6,234 nucleotides of DNA from Actinomycetota bacterium (GTDB taxonomy: Bacteria; Actinomycetota; Actinomycetes; Nanopelagicales; Nanopelagicaceae): assembly GCA_947377725.1 (NCBI GenBank), contig CANCGX010000055.1:1-6234 (forward strand), written 5' to 3'. Below the pieces are notes generated by a model. That model had not been told where the DNA came from. It saw only the letters and a program-made list of their open reading frames with translations, and did not search any database. A program made the position numbers and the translations under genes. Below are positions 1 to 5,542 of the stretch, piece after piece. How positions within the stretch are numbered: the stretch's first letter is position 1; each line of letters starts with the position of its first letter.

Positions 1-569
1 GTTGCGATCTTCGTGCATCCTTGGGCTATCAAGGAGTTTGTGGCGAGCTTGCCACCATCCACGTTTTCTACGCCGACATAGGTAAATCTCTTCGATGCTC
101 CCTGATTTCCACCAAAAACAATAACCATATTCTTTGGCACATACTTTTCAAGGATTTTGATATCTCGGTGCCATCCAAAAATTGCTACTCCATCGAAGTT
201 TCCTCTGACAAGTGCTTGAACCAAGTTGTCATCAGATTCATTCTTGGAGTGAAAGAAAAGCACTGGGTGCAAATTAGAAGAAGAAGCTTTGTCGATGAAT
301 CCTTCTACTACAGATTTCCAAAAAGGATTCATAAAGAATTCTTCTGTTGATTCTTCAAGAACTAAAGCAATCGATCCGCCAAATCCCCCAGCAAGCTTCC
401 GTGCATTCACATTGGGGTGGTAATTCATTTTCTTGATTGTGGCTTCAACTTTTTTACGGCGCTCATCAGATACTGCAGCCGTTCCATTCATCACGCGCGA
501 AACTGTTGCCTTGCTTACTCCAGCAGCGGCAGCAATTTCATCAATCGTGTATTGAGATGGAAGATTCAT
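1..569 (-). CDS. LacI-family transcriptional regulator, C-terminus cut off by window edge
   Basis: This frame is open from the ATG at 569-567 to the left edge, giving 189 residues of a family usually about 330-350 long, so the C-terminal half of the sensor domain is missing. Residues 7-29 read YTIDEIAAAAGVSKATVSRV then MNG, the classic LacI helix-turn-helix. Residues 49-60 (NYHPNVNARKLA) are the hinge helix, including the leucine (L59) that in this family inserts at the central CpG of the operator. From about residue 63 a periplasmic-binding-protein-like domain begins (SIALVLEE, then FDGVAIFGWH and VIVFGG), which would bind a sugar effector. It starts 21 nt after the GH1 stop, so it is probably co-transcribed with GH1. 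No strong ribosome site is seen: an AGGT lies about 12 nt before the ATG. It probably represses the glucan genes through the operator at 2047-2060. The effector cannot be read from the sequence. Confidence 0.95.
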   Translation of the reverse strand, partial: MNLPSQYTIDEIAAAAGVSKATVSRVMNGTAAVSDERRKKVEATIKKMNYHPNVNARKLAGGFGGSIALVLEESTEEFFMNPFWKSVVEGFIDKASSSNLHPVLFFHSKNESDDNLVQALVRGNFDGVAIFGWHRDIKILEKYVPKNMVIVFGGNQGASKRFTYVGVENVDGGKLATNSLIAQGCTKIA

Positions 570-583
570 TATGCGTAATCTAC

Positions 584-601
584 CTGTTTGTTACGAAACA
601 G
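584..601. other. Small inverted repeat over the GH1 stop, upstream of the LacI gene
   Basis: A perfect 6-bp inverted repeat (CTGTTT ... AAACAG) with a 6-nt spacer covers the GH1 stop codon (591-593) and lies 15 nt before the LacI start codon. Read another way, 589-600 (TGTTACGAAACA) is a 10-of-12 palindrome centred on CG. It could be a weak mRNA hairpin or a regulator site controlling the repressor gene. Its half-site differs from that of the operator at 2047-2060, and there is no T-run to make it a terminator. It may be chance. Confidence 0.25.
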
Positions 602-1976
602 CCCCATTCGCAATGATCTTTGAGAATTCATGACCACTCGCCTTGATTGTGCGCTCTTGAGTGTTGAAATCTACATAAACCATACCGAATCGTTGTTCGT
701 ATCCCTCAGCCCACTCGAAGTTATCCATGATGGACCAACCGAAGTAACCCTTCACTGGTACGCCTGCTGCAACAGCTTGACCGACAGCGGTCAGGTGATC
801 ACGAAGGTAGCTGACGCGACGGGAGTCATTTACAACTCCAGTGCTATCAGGGCCATCGTTAATGGCACATCCATTTTCAGTTATATAAATAGCTTTAATA
901 GTTGGCCAATCTCGATGAATGCGCTCAAGCAAAACACGAAGACCATCAGGTGTTACGGGCCAACCAATATCTGTGAGCCCACCTTTAAAACGCTCTGGAA
1001 TACTTGTATTTGCGCGGTTTGGAAGTGGCAAATAAGCACCTTCGCTAAAAGGTTTATCTTCTTCGCGAGCACTTGCTATGAAGCTATCGCTGTAATAATT
1101 AACACCAAGAAAATCTGGTTCGCACTTTAGAAGCGCATCATCGCCAGGAAGAATGACATCTGTTGCCAATTTTCCATATGCAGCTATGAGTTTGCTTGGA
1201 TATTTTCCGGTGGAGAAAGCATCAATCCACCAACGATTGAGATTCTCGTCAAGAAGATTTGCTGCATCAACAACTGATGCATCTTCAGGATTCTCATTTA
1301 CATAATTCGTCATATTGACCGTTAAGCCAACTTCTGCACCTGGACGAACTGATTTGATTGCACGCTGTGCCGCAGCATGTGCAAGAGCAGTGTGGTGCGC
1401 CGATGCAACTGCCATCGAATAATCTTTCTTACCAGGAGCATGGACTCCGATTGAATATCCAAGCCACGTCACACACCAAGGCTCATTCAATGTAATCCAA
1501 CTATTAACGCGATCTCCAAATGCTTCAGCGCATGCTTGCGCGTAATGCGCGAATGCATCAACAGTCTTTCTGTTCGACCATCCACCTTCATCTTCAAGTG
1601 TTTGTGGAAGATCCCAGTGATACAAAGTCACCATCGGTTCGATGCCTGCTGCAATAAGTGCGTTAATCAATCTGTTGTAAAAATCAAAACCGCGTTCTTC
1701 ACGAACTGTGTCGCCTTGTGGAAATAGACGAGGCCATGCAATAGAAAATCGATACGCCTTAATTCCCATAGATTTCATCAGAGCAATATCTTCTGGGTAG
1801 CGGTTGTAGTGATCACAAGCCACATCGCCGGTGTCACCATTCTTAACCTTGCCAGCAGTCTTGCTGAAGGTGTCCCAAATACTTGTGCCGCGTCCGTCTA
1901 CATCAAAAGCGCCTTCGATCTGATAACTGGAAGCTGCTGCTCCCCAAATAAAATCGTCTGGAAACTTAACTGGCAT
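591..1976 (-). CDS. GH1 family beta-glucosidase (cytosolic)
   Basis: Hydrolyses terminal beta-linked glucose (or a related sugar) from oligosaccharides with retention of configuration. Numbered from the longer frame starting at 1988 (465 aa), the N-terminal signature FPDDFIWGAAASSYQIEG is at residues 9-26. The acid/base glutamate is E169 in TLNEPW, the nucleophile is E371 in YITENG, and sugar-binding residues include Q23, H124, Y298, W418 and E425-W426 (DNFEWAEGY). Length is normal for a full (beta/alpha)8 barrel and no key residue is missing. There is no signal peptide, so it acts in the cytosol on imported sugars. The start at 1976 is preferred over 1988: GGTGAG lies 4 nt before it and the protein then begins MPVKFPDDF as usual for GH1, whereas the ATG at 1988 has no clear ribosome site. 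It precedes the LacI gene by 21 nt. Exact linkage preference (beta-1,3, beta-1,4, cellobiose) cannot be read from the sequence; the GH16 neighbours suggest laminari-oligosaccharides. Confidence 0.95.
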   Translation of the reverse strand: MPVKFPDDFIWGAAASSYQIEGAFDVDGRGTSIWDTFSKTAGKVKNGDTGDVACDHYNRYPEDIALMKSMGIKAYRFSIAWPRLFPQGDTVREERGFDFYNRLINALIAAGIEPMVTLYHWDLPQTLEDEGGWSNRKTVDAFAHYAQACAEAFGDRVNSWITLNEPWCVTWLGYSIGVHAPGKKDYSMAVASAHHTALAHAAAQRAIKSVRPGAEVGLTVNMTNYVNENPEDASVVDAANLLDENLNRWWIDAFSTGKYPSKLIAAYGKLATDVILPGDDALLKCEPDFLGVNYYSDSFIASAREEDKPFSEGAYLPLPNRANTSIPERFKGGLTDIGWPVTPDGLRVLLERIHRDWPTIKAIYITENGCAINDGPDSTGVVNDSRRVSYLRDHLTAVGQAVAAGVPVKGYFGWSIMDNFEWAEGYEQRFGMVYVDFNTQERTIKASGHEFSKIIANGAVS

Positions 1977-1980
1977 GATT

Positions 1981-1986
1981 CTCACC
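1981..1986 (-). promoter_or_regulatory. Ribosome binding site deciding the GH1 start
   Basis: On the minus strand GGTGAG sits 4 nt before the ATG at 1976-1974. It matches the 3' part of the extended Shine-Dalgarno sequence (GGAGGTGA). It overlaps the first codons of the longer 1988 reading, which supports initiation at 1976. Confidence 0.55.
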
Positions 1987-2039
1987 ATTCTTTGGATGAT
2001 TCGGCTTCCCTTGCCAAGGCCCGGGAAATCGGCTTACAT

Positions 2040-2068
2040 AGAGTAGTGAAAGCGGTTTCATAGGAAAA
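2040..2068 (-). promoter_or_regulatory. Possible promoter for GH1-LacI genes, overlapping the operator
   Basis: Reading the minus strand, TTTTCC (2068-2063) is separated by 17 nt from TACTCT (2045-2040). The latter fits the loose actinobacterial -10 pattern TANNNT; the -35 match is poor (3 of 6). The LacI-type palindrome fills most of the spacer, the expected place for a repressor to block polymerase. A better -35 match, TTGACT at 2078-2073, lies nearby but has no -10 at the right distance. The transcription start would be roughly 55 nt before the GH1 ATG. This is a weak sequence-only call. Confidence 0.3.
2047..2060. promoter_or_regulatory. LacI-family operator in the divergent promoter region
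   Basis: TGAAAGCGGTTTCA is a 14-bp palindrome matching its own reverse complement at 12 of 14 positions, centred on CG, as LacI-family operators typically are. It lies 71 nt upstream of the preferred GH1 start and 100 nt upstream of the plus-strand GH16 start. The regulator encoded at 1-569 has the family-typical VSKATVSRV recognition helix and the hinge leucine that pairs with a central CpG. The pairing of this regulator with this site is inferred from proximity. Confidence 0.7.
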
Positions 2069-2151
2069 ATCAAGTCAAAATCTGGGTTTTTTCGGGTATT
2101 AAGAAATTGTTATCTAGTGCTAAACACGACGTTGGAACCAGAGAGTGAAAC

Positions 2152-2157
2152 AGGGAG
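2152..2157 (+). promoter_or_regulatory. Ribosome binding site of the cytosolic GH16
   Basis: AGGGAG lies 3 nt before the ATG at 2161, a good match at slightly short spacing. An in-frame TGA at 2146-2148 closes the frame upstream, so no longer start is possible. Confidence 0.6.
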
Positions 2158-2160
2158 AGC

Positions 2161-2952
2161 ATGCCAAAGAAGAGTGAGCTGAAGCTGCTGTGGGCAGAAG
2201 AATTCGATTACCCAACTGGGCTTAATCCGAAGGCATGGAATTTTGATCTAGGAGATGGCACTGAAAAAGGAATTCCTGGTTGGGGTAATAACGAACGTGA
2301 GTACTACGTAGAGTCCTCTGTAACGACCGGAGCAGGCTTAACCATCACTGCAGAACGTCAAAGCCCTGACACCGATATCTCGACCTATTACGGCCCTGCA
2401 GAATGGACAAGCGGAAAGATTCACACAGCCGGCAAACTCGGTTTTAAATACGGCTACTTTGAATTTCAAGCAAAGATGCCAAGCGGTGCAGGTTCGTGGC
2501 CGGCGATTTGGATGCTTGGTGCATCTATCAACGAAGTTCCTTGGCCTGCGTGCGGTGAGATCGATATTTTTGAAGGCACAGGCAATGAACCGCTCGTTGT
2601 TCGCGGAACCGTGCATGGACCTGGTTATGCGGGCGACAAGGGCATCACGCAGGCAATCACTCATACAGCCGAACTCTCTGAGAGTTTTCATACCTACGGA
2701 ATTCTCTGGCAAGAAAATCGAATCGAGTGGTTCTTCAACGGAGAATCATATTTTGTTCTAGACACAACTCATCCAGAGTTTCTCGAAAATAAGTGGGTCT
2801 ACAACGACGAGTATTACTTAATCATGAATCTTGCAATCGGCGGTTGGTTTGCTGGTGAGGTTTCACCAGAACTTCAGAGTGCACAGCTTCAGGTAAAGAG
2901 CATTCACTTTTATTCGGTTGATGGTGTCGGAGAACTAATTCGCCACAAGTAA
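2161..2952 (+). CDS. GH16 endo-beta-glucanase (laminarinase type) without signal peptide
   Basis: A 263-residue protein that is almost entirely a GH16 catalytic domain, predicted to cut internal beta-1,3 (or mixed-linked) glucan bonds with retention. The active-site motif is GEIDIFE: nucleophile E133, assisting D135, acid/base E138, preceded by WPAC (128-131) as in laminarinase-type GH16. Other family marks are LLWAEEFDYP near the N-terminus, GWGNNEREYY (40-49), PAIWMLG (114-120) and TVHGPG (150-155). The N-terminus, MPKKSELKLLWAEEF, has no hydrophobic stretch, and an in-frame stop 12 nt before the ATG rules out a longer form with a signal peptide, so the enzyme should be cytosolic. That is unusual for GH16 and suggests it shortens imported oligosaccharides before GH1. 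It is clearly paralogous to the exported GH16 at 2969-4336. It is transcribed divergently from GH1 and may share the LacI operator. Exact substrate is inferred. Confidence 0.93.
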   Translation: MPKKSELKLLWAEEFDYPTGLNPKAWNFDLGDGTEKGIPGWGNNEREYYVESSVTTGAGLTITAERQSPDTDISTYYGPAEWTSGKIHTAGKLGFKYGYFEFQAKMPSGAGSWPAIWMLGASINEVPWPACGEIDIFEGTGNEPLVVRGTVHGPGYAGDKGITQAITHTAELSESFHTYGILWQENRIEWFFNGESYFVLDTTHPEFLENKWVYNDEYYLIMNLAIGGWFAGEVSPELQSAQLQVKSIHFYSVDGVGELIRHK

Positions 2953-2968
2953 CGCCAAAATTTACTGG

Positions 2969-4336
2969 CTAGTGATTTATTACTTCACCAATTCCGTTGA
3001 TCGTGGAGAAGTGAACATAATCAATTGAGGTTGTTGCATCTTTGACTGCGGGATCGATTGCTCCACCAAATCCCCCGCCCATCGCAAGGTTTGCAAGCAA
3101 GTAATACTCGTGATCAAAGACCCATGTATGGGAAGGATCGCTTAAAGAGGCTTTGTTATAGCTTCCGTAGGCCTTTCCATCGAGATACCAAGTGATTTGA
3201 TCTGGAAGCCAATCAACGGCATACGTGTGATATTCGCTAGCAAATCCATCGCTCAAAGTCGTTGTGTAGGAATCCCCTGATGCTGGTCCGTGCGGAGTTC
3301 CATAAACTGTAGATGGATCGCGACCCAACAATTCGGTGATATCAATTTCACCGCATCCTGGCCAAGGTCGATCATCAATGTTTGCACCAAGCATCCAAAA
3401 AGCAGCCCATGTTCCAGCGCCGACAGGCCCCTTAAGTTTTACTTCCACACGTCCGTACTTAAATCCGATCAATCCTTTAGTGACAAACTTTGATGAAAGC
3501 CATTCGCATTGTGTTCCGTAGTAACACTTGTACGCATCCGCACCTGTTCGTGTTGCATTCATAACAAGTGAACCAGATGAATCAATCGAAGCTGTTGTAT
3601 CTAAATAATATTGGCGTTCTTTATTTCCCCAACCGCGGTTGTTGTATTCGGTGCCATCACCATTTTCTGCTTTCCAGACTTTTGGATTCAAAGAAGAGCC
3701 AGCGTTGAATTCTTCAGACCACGTAAGGGCGTACGTTCTTGGCGTAACCGCAATCGAGATTGCATTCGATGTCGTACTGGAAGTTGTCAAACCTTTTGCG
3801 GAATAAGTTATTTGAAGAGAAACATCTGAACCTTGGTCACCAGTAGCAAGGACATATGTTGGTGCGTGCGCGCCTTTGATTTCAAATGGACCTTGGAACC
3901 ACTGATACGTTGCAATACTCTTCGCGGGAAATGTTTTAGGAGCAATCGATGCCAGAGTTGTTTGAGCAGAATCTGAAAAACTGATTTTTACGGTGCCATT
4001 GATTGCCACCGATCCGACCGCAATCTTGTTGGAATTAGAAATAACCCCACCTGCAGTCTCGCGCGCCTGAACATTTGTGCCTTTTTTATTTGGTGCCGTA
4101 AAAGTTTTCTTTGTAGCCCCTGCAACGACCTTGCCATTCACAAGCCAGGCAATCGTGCTCTTGGTCGCCGCGCTCCACACAGCGGGAGTCAAAGTGAATG
4201 TTGACCCAGCTTTTTGAAGTGAGATAACAGGTGCACTGACTGCTGAAAGAGAGTCGGCGTGGCTTGGAGCCCCGGCTGTGATCAAGAGTGAAAACAGCAG
4301 AGAAAGCGTCGATATAACTCTTCCAGCAGTGCGCAT
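2969..4336 (-). CDS. Exported GH16 beta-glucanase with two N-terminal Ig-like domains
   Basis: A 455-residue protein. A signal peptide covers residues 1-27 (arginines at 2 and 6, hydrophobic core, likely cut after SHA at 25-27). Residues about 30-110 and 111-197 look like two Ig-like modules: the first contains IAWLVNGKVVAGATKKTF and the second YQWFQGPFEIKGAHAPTY followed by DQGSDVSLQITYSAKG. This resembles W-x-nG-x-i-x-gA-T-x-tY repeats seen in secreted actinobacterial proteins. The GH16 domain fills 200-455, with GEIDITE giving nucleophile E330, D332 and acid/base E335, plus WPGC (325-328), AAFWMLG (311-317) and TPHGP. A cysteine pair, C271 and C277, flanks YYGTQ and is absent from the cytosolic paralogue; it may form a disulphide. 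It likely depolymerises laminarin-like glucan outside the cell. It follows the 383-residue exported protein by 24 nt, with AAAGG 6 nt before its ATG, so the two are probably co-transcribed. Confidence 0.93.
   Translation of the reverse strand: MRTAGRVISTLSLLFSLLITAGAPSHADSLSAVSAPVISLQKAGSTFTLTPAVWSAATKSTIAWLVNGKVVAGATKKTFTAPNKKGTNVQARETAGGVISNSNKIAVGSVAINGTVKISFSDSAQTTLASIAPKTFPAKSIATYQWFQGPFEIKGAHAPTYVLATGDQGSDVSLQITYSAKGLTTSSTTSNAISIAVTPRTYALTWSEEFNAGSSLNPKVWKAENGDGTEYNNRGWGNKERQYYLDTTASIDSSGSLVMNATRTGADAYKCYYGTQCEWLSSKFVTKGLIGFKYGRVEVKLKGPVGAGTWAAFWMLGANIDDRPWPGCGEIDITELLGRDPSTVYGTPHGPASGDSYTTTLSDGFASEYHTYAVDWLPDQITWYLDGKAYGSYNKASLSDPSHTWVFDHEYYLLANLAMGGGFGGAIDPAVKDATTSIDYVHFSTINGIGEVINH
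3746..4252 (-). other. Tandem Ig-like modules of the exported GH16
   Basis: Codons for residues 29-197. Two beta-rich, low-cysteine modules share the pattern aromatic-W-x(2)-nG/GP ... GA-x(3)-tF/tY. They may bind glycan or simply space the catalytic domain from the cell surface. I do not recognise a specific carbohydrate-binding module family. Confidence 0.5.
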
Positions 4337-4342
4337 TATTAG

Positions 4343-4347
4343 CCTTT
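4343..4347 (-). promoter_or_regulatory. Ribosome binding site of the exported GH16
   Basis: AAAGG within an A-rich stretch lies 6 nt before the ATG at 4336-4334. It sits in the 24-nt gap after the upstream gene's stop, which supports translation from a shared transcript. Confidence 0.5.
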
Positions 4348-4360
4348 TTCTTCTTATTTC

Positions 4361-5512
4361 TTACTTCTTTTTGTAGCCCTTAGGACAAGCAGGCTTTACG
4401 CCGTTGACCTTGACTGTGGTCTTGCCCTTAACGCAACTGATTGTTGTCGCGGTTGGAGCCGCTACAGCAGCGTTACCGTAGAAGTGGATTTCAAGAGTAT
4501 CTGCAATATCGGTAGCTCCCGTGATTTCTGGAACCATCTTTGCGAATACAGCGCCAGCTGTTGGAGCTGGTGATGTCATTGACGCAGGCTTTGCTTCACC
4601 TTTTGCATGCGTATCTTTATATGTAAAGACAGCGTAACCGAGTGCATCTGACGTTGTTGTGAGAGTTGCGCTTCCTACGTGCAACTTCACTGCAGCATCT
4701 GGATAAGCAGCGCCATTATCATCGGTGACTTTAAAAGCCACGACTACTGATGAGCCAGCCTGAGCATATGCAAGCTTTCCATTTGTTCCGACTGCGACTG
4801 AATTTGTTGCATCCAATACTGGAGTTACTAACTTGATTGTTGGATGAGTCGCAGCTGGTACATATGGTGTCTTTGGTACGTAATAGTGGAATTCTGTAAA
4901 GACTGAGTGATCAGGCTTTTCACCGGCTACTTCTAGAAGCATCTGTGAGTGCAGATCATTCAAACCATCTTCGCTGATATTTGGCTTTGATGTCCATGTA
5001 TCTGGTTGTGGTTCACCCATTGGAAGTTGATCTAGGTCCTTGACCGAGAATGTGACGTTTCCAAATGCGTCGGTGTTATGGAAGACAGTTCCTTGATCGG
5101 CTGGTGGCTTGTCCACGCCCTTTGTTCTGATGTTGTCGACAGCCAAGATTGATGTGGATGTGCTGTAACCCTTGTTGACGCGCAACTTCACGCGCTGGTT
5201 CACAAGTGGCGCGCCATTCTTGTCAGTGACGTGATAAGTCAGGTTTGTTGTTGATCCTGTTGGTACGAATGTGCGTTGGTATTTAACGCCATCGCCGAAC
5301 CAACCATTTGCAACCCAGCCATCAGCCATCTTCTGATTCATAGCTGCTTCGCTTGTATTGGTTGCATCCAAGTACGGAGTCAAAAGAGTTACATGGGCAT
5401 CCTGAGGTGGCGTTGCTGCTGCGAGTGCTGCAGAAGCAAGCGTTGTTGAGGCTGCAAGTGCAAGTGATCCAGCGGCTAGAGCCACAAGGCCACGATTCTT
5501 AAGTGCTTTCAT
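4361..5512 (-). CDS. Exported protein of two duplicated Ig-like units with a cysteine tail, function unknown
   Basis: A 383-residue protein I cannot assign to a named function. Residues 1 to about 28-33 form a signal peptide (K2, K5 and R7, then an Ala/Leu core with AXA sites). The mature part has two related units. Unit 1 (about 40-211) begins VTLLTPYLDATN, then LTYHVTDKNGAPLVNQRVKL, TDAFGNVTFSVKDL and FTEFHYY. Unit 2 (about 225-346) begins IKLVTPVLDATN, then VAFKVTDDNGAAYPDAAVKL, SDALGYAVFTYKD and LEIHFYG. The NGAPL...VKL...D-x-G-x-x-x-F pattern resembles bacterial Ig-like (Big_1/invasin-type) folds. Unit 1 carries an extra stretch of about 50 residues. The tail (357-383) has C360 and C376 and ends PKGYKKK. 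There is no catalytic motif and no lipobox, so it is not a typical sugar-binding lipoprotein. It lies 30 nt after the permease and 24 nt before the exported GH16, so a role in glycan capture or surface display is a reasonable inference. AAGGAG 5 nt before the ATG supports the start. Confidence 0.85.
   Translation of the reverse strand: MKALKNRGLVALAAGSLALAASTTLASAALAAATPPQDAHVTLLTPYLDATNTSEAAMNQKMADGWVANGWFGDGVKYQRTFVPTGSTTNLTYHVTDKNGAPLVNQRVKLRVNKGYSTSTSILAVDNIRTKGVDKPPADQGTVFHNTDAFGNVTFSVKDLDQLPMGEPQPDTWTSKPNISEDGLNDLHSQMLLEVAGEKPDHSVFTEFHYYVPKTPYVPAATHPTIKLVTPVLDATNSVAVGTNGKLAYAQAGSSVVVAFKVTDDNGAAYPDAAVKLHVGSATLTTTSDALGYAVFTYKDTHAKGEAKPASMTSPAPTAGAVFAKMVPEITGATDIADTLEIHFYGNAAVAAPTATTISCVKGKTTVKVNGVKPACPKGYKKK
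4364..4444 (-). other. C-terminal two-cysteine, lysine-rich tail motif
   Basis: Codons for residues 357-383: TISCVKGKTTVKVNG, then VKPACPKGYKKK at the very end. Two cysteines (C360, C376) bracket a basic, turn-rich segment, probably a small disulphide-closed loop. Similar tails are, from memory, common at the ends of exported proteins in acI-type Actinobacteria, which suggests a surface-retention or sorting signal. That role is inferred. Confidence 0.5.
4475..4840 (-). repeat. Second copy of the internal domain duplication
   Basis: Codons for residues 225-346 of the exported protein. It matches unit 1 in order: TP-x-LDATN, V-x-D-x-NGA, VKL-x-V, D-x-x-G-x-x-x-F and a closing aromatic strand. 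It is shorter than unit 1. Confidence 0.7.
4880..5395 (-). repeat. First copy of the internal domain duplication
   Basis: Codons for residues 40-211 of the exported protein. It has the same motif order as unit 2. Extra segments follow the LDATN block (residues about 57-80, rich in W and G) and precede the final strand (about 163-200, acidic and proline-rich, including PQPDTWTSKPNIS). Confidence 0.7.
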
Positions 5513-5517
5513 GGTTT

Positions 5518-5523
5518 CTCCTT
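5518..5523 (-). promoter_or_regulatory. Ribosome binding site of the duplicated exported protein
   Basis: AAGGAG lies 5 nt before the ATG at 5512-5510, the strongest Shine-Dalgarno match in the window. It suggests that this protein is made at a high level relative to its neighbours. Confidence 0.75.
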
Positions 5524-5542
5524 CGATTTTTGATTGTAAAAC

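Larger units (their letters stand above)
1989..2160. other. Divergent intergenic region between GH1 and cytosolic GH16
   Basis: This stretch separates the minus-strand GH1 from the plus-strand GH16. It contains the operator at 2047-2060, an AT-rich block around 2061-2126, and the GH16 ribosome site. For the plus-strand gene I find no convincing -35/-10 pair; weak -10-like strings are TATCTA (2111-2116) and TGCTAAAC (from 2119). No hairpin terminator or small ORF stands out. Confidence 0.6.

Noticed and set aside
21..350. Plus-strand open frame of 109 codons
   Set aside because: It is antisense to the LacI-family gene, whose helix-turn-helix and hinge motifs are unmistakable; the plus-strand product has no recognisable features.
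589..600. TGTTACGAAACA as a second copy of the LacI operator
   Set aside because: It is palindromic about CG, but its half-site (TGTTA) differs from that of the operator at 2047-2060 (TGAAA), so the same protein is unlikely to bind both equally.
630..1130. Plus-strand open frame of 166 codons
   Set aside because: It lies opposite the C-terminal half of GH1, including the catalytic YITENG region. It is a shadow frame.
2073..2078. TTGACT on the minus strand as the -35 of the GH1 promoter
   Set aside because: The hexamer is good, but at 16-19 nt spacing the downstream bases are GC-rich operator sequence with no -10 match.
2338..2761. Open frames on both strands inside the cytosolic GH16
   Set aside because: They overlap the conserved GH16 core in other frames and their products are cysteine/arginine-rich with no domain pattern.
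2954..2969. Possible terminator hairpin between the convergent GH16 genes
   Set aside because: Only a 4-bp stem (GCCA/TGGC) with an 8-nt loop and no T-run; too weak to call.
4361..5512. The 383-residue exported protein as the missing ABC solute-binding protein
   Set aside because: It has no lipobox cysteine and no family-1 binding-protein motifs, and it consists of repeated Ig-like units instead of a two-lobed binding fold.
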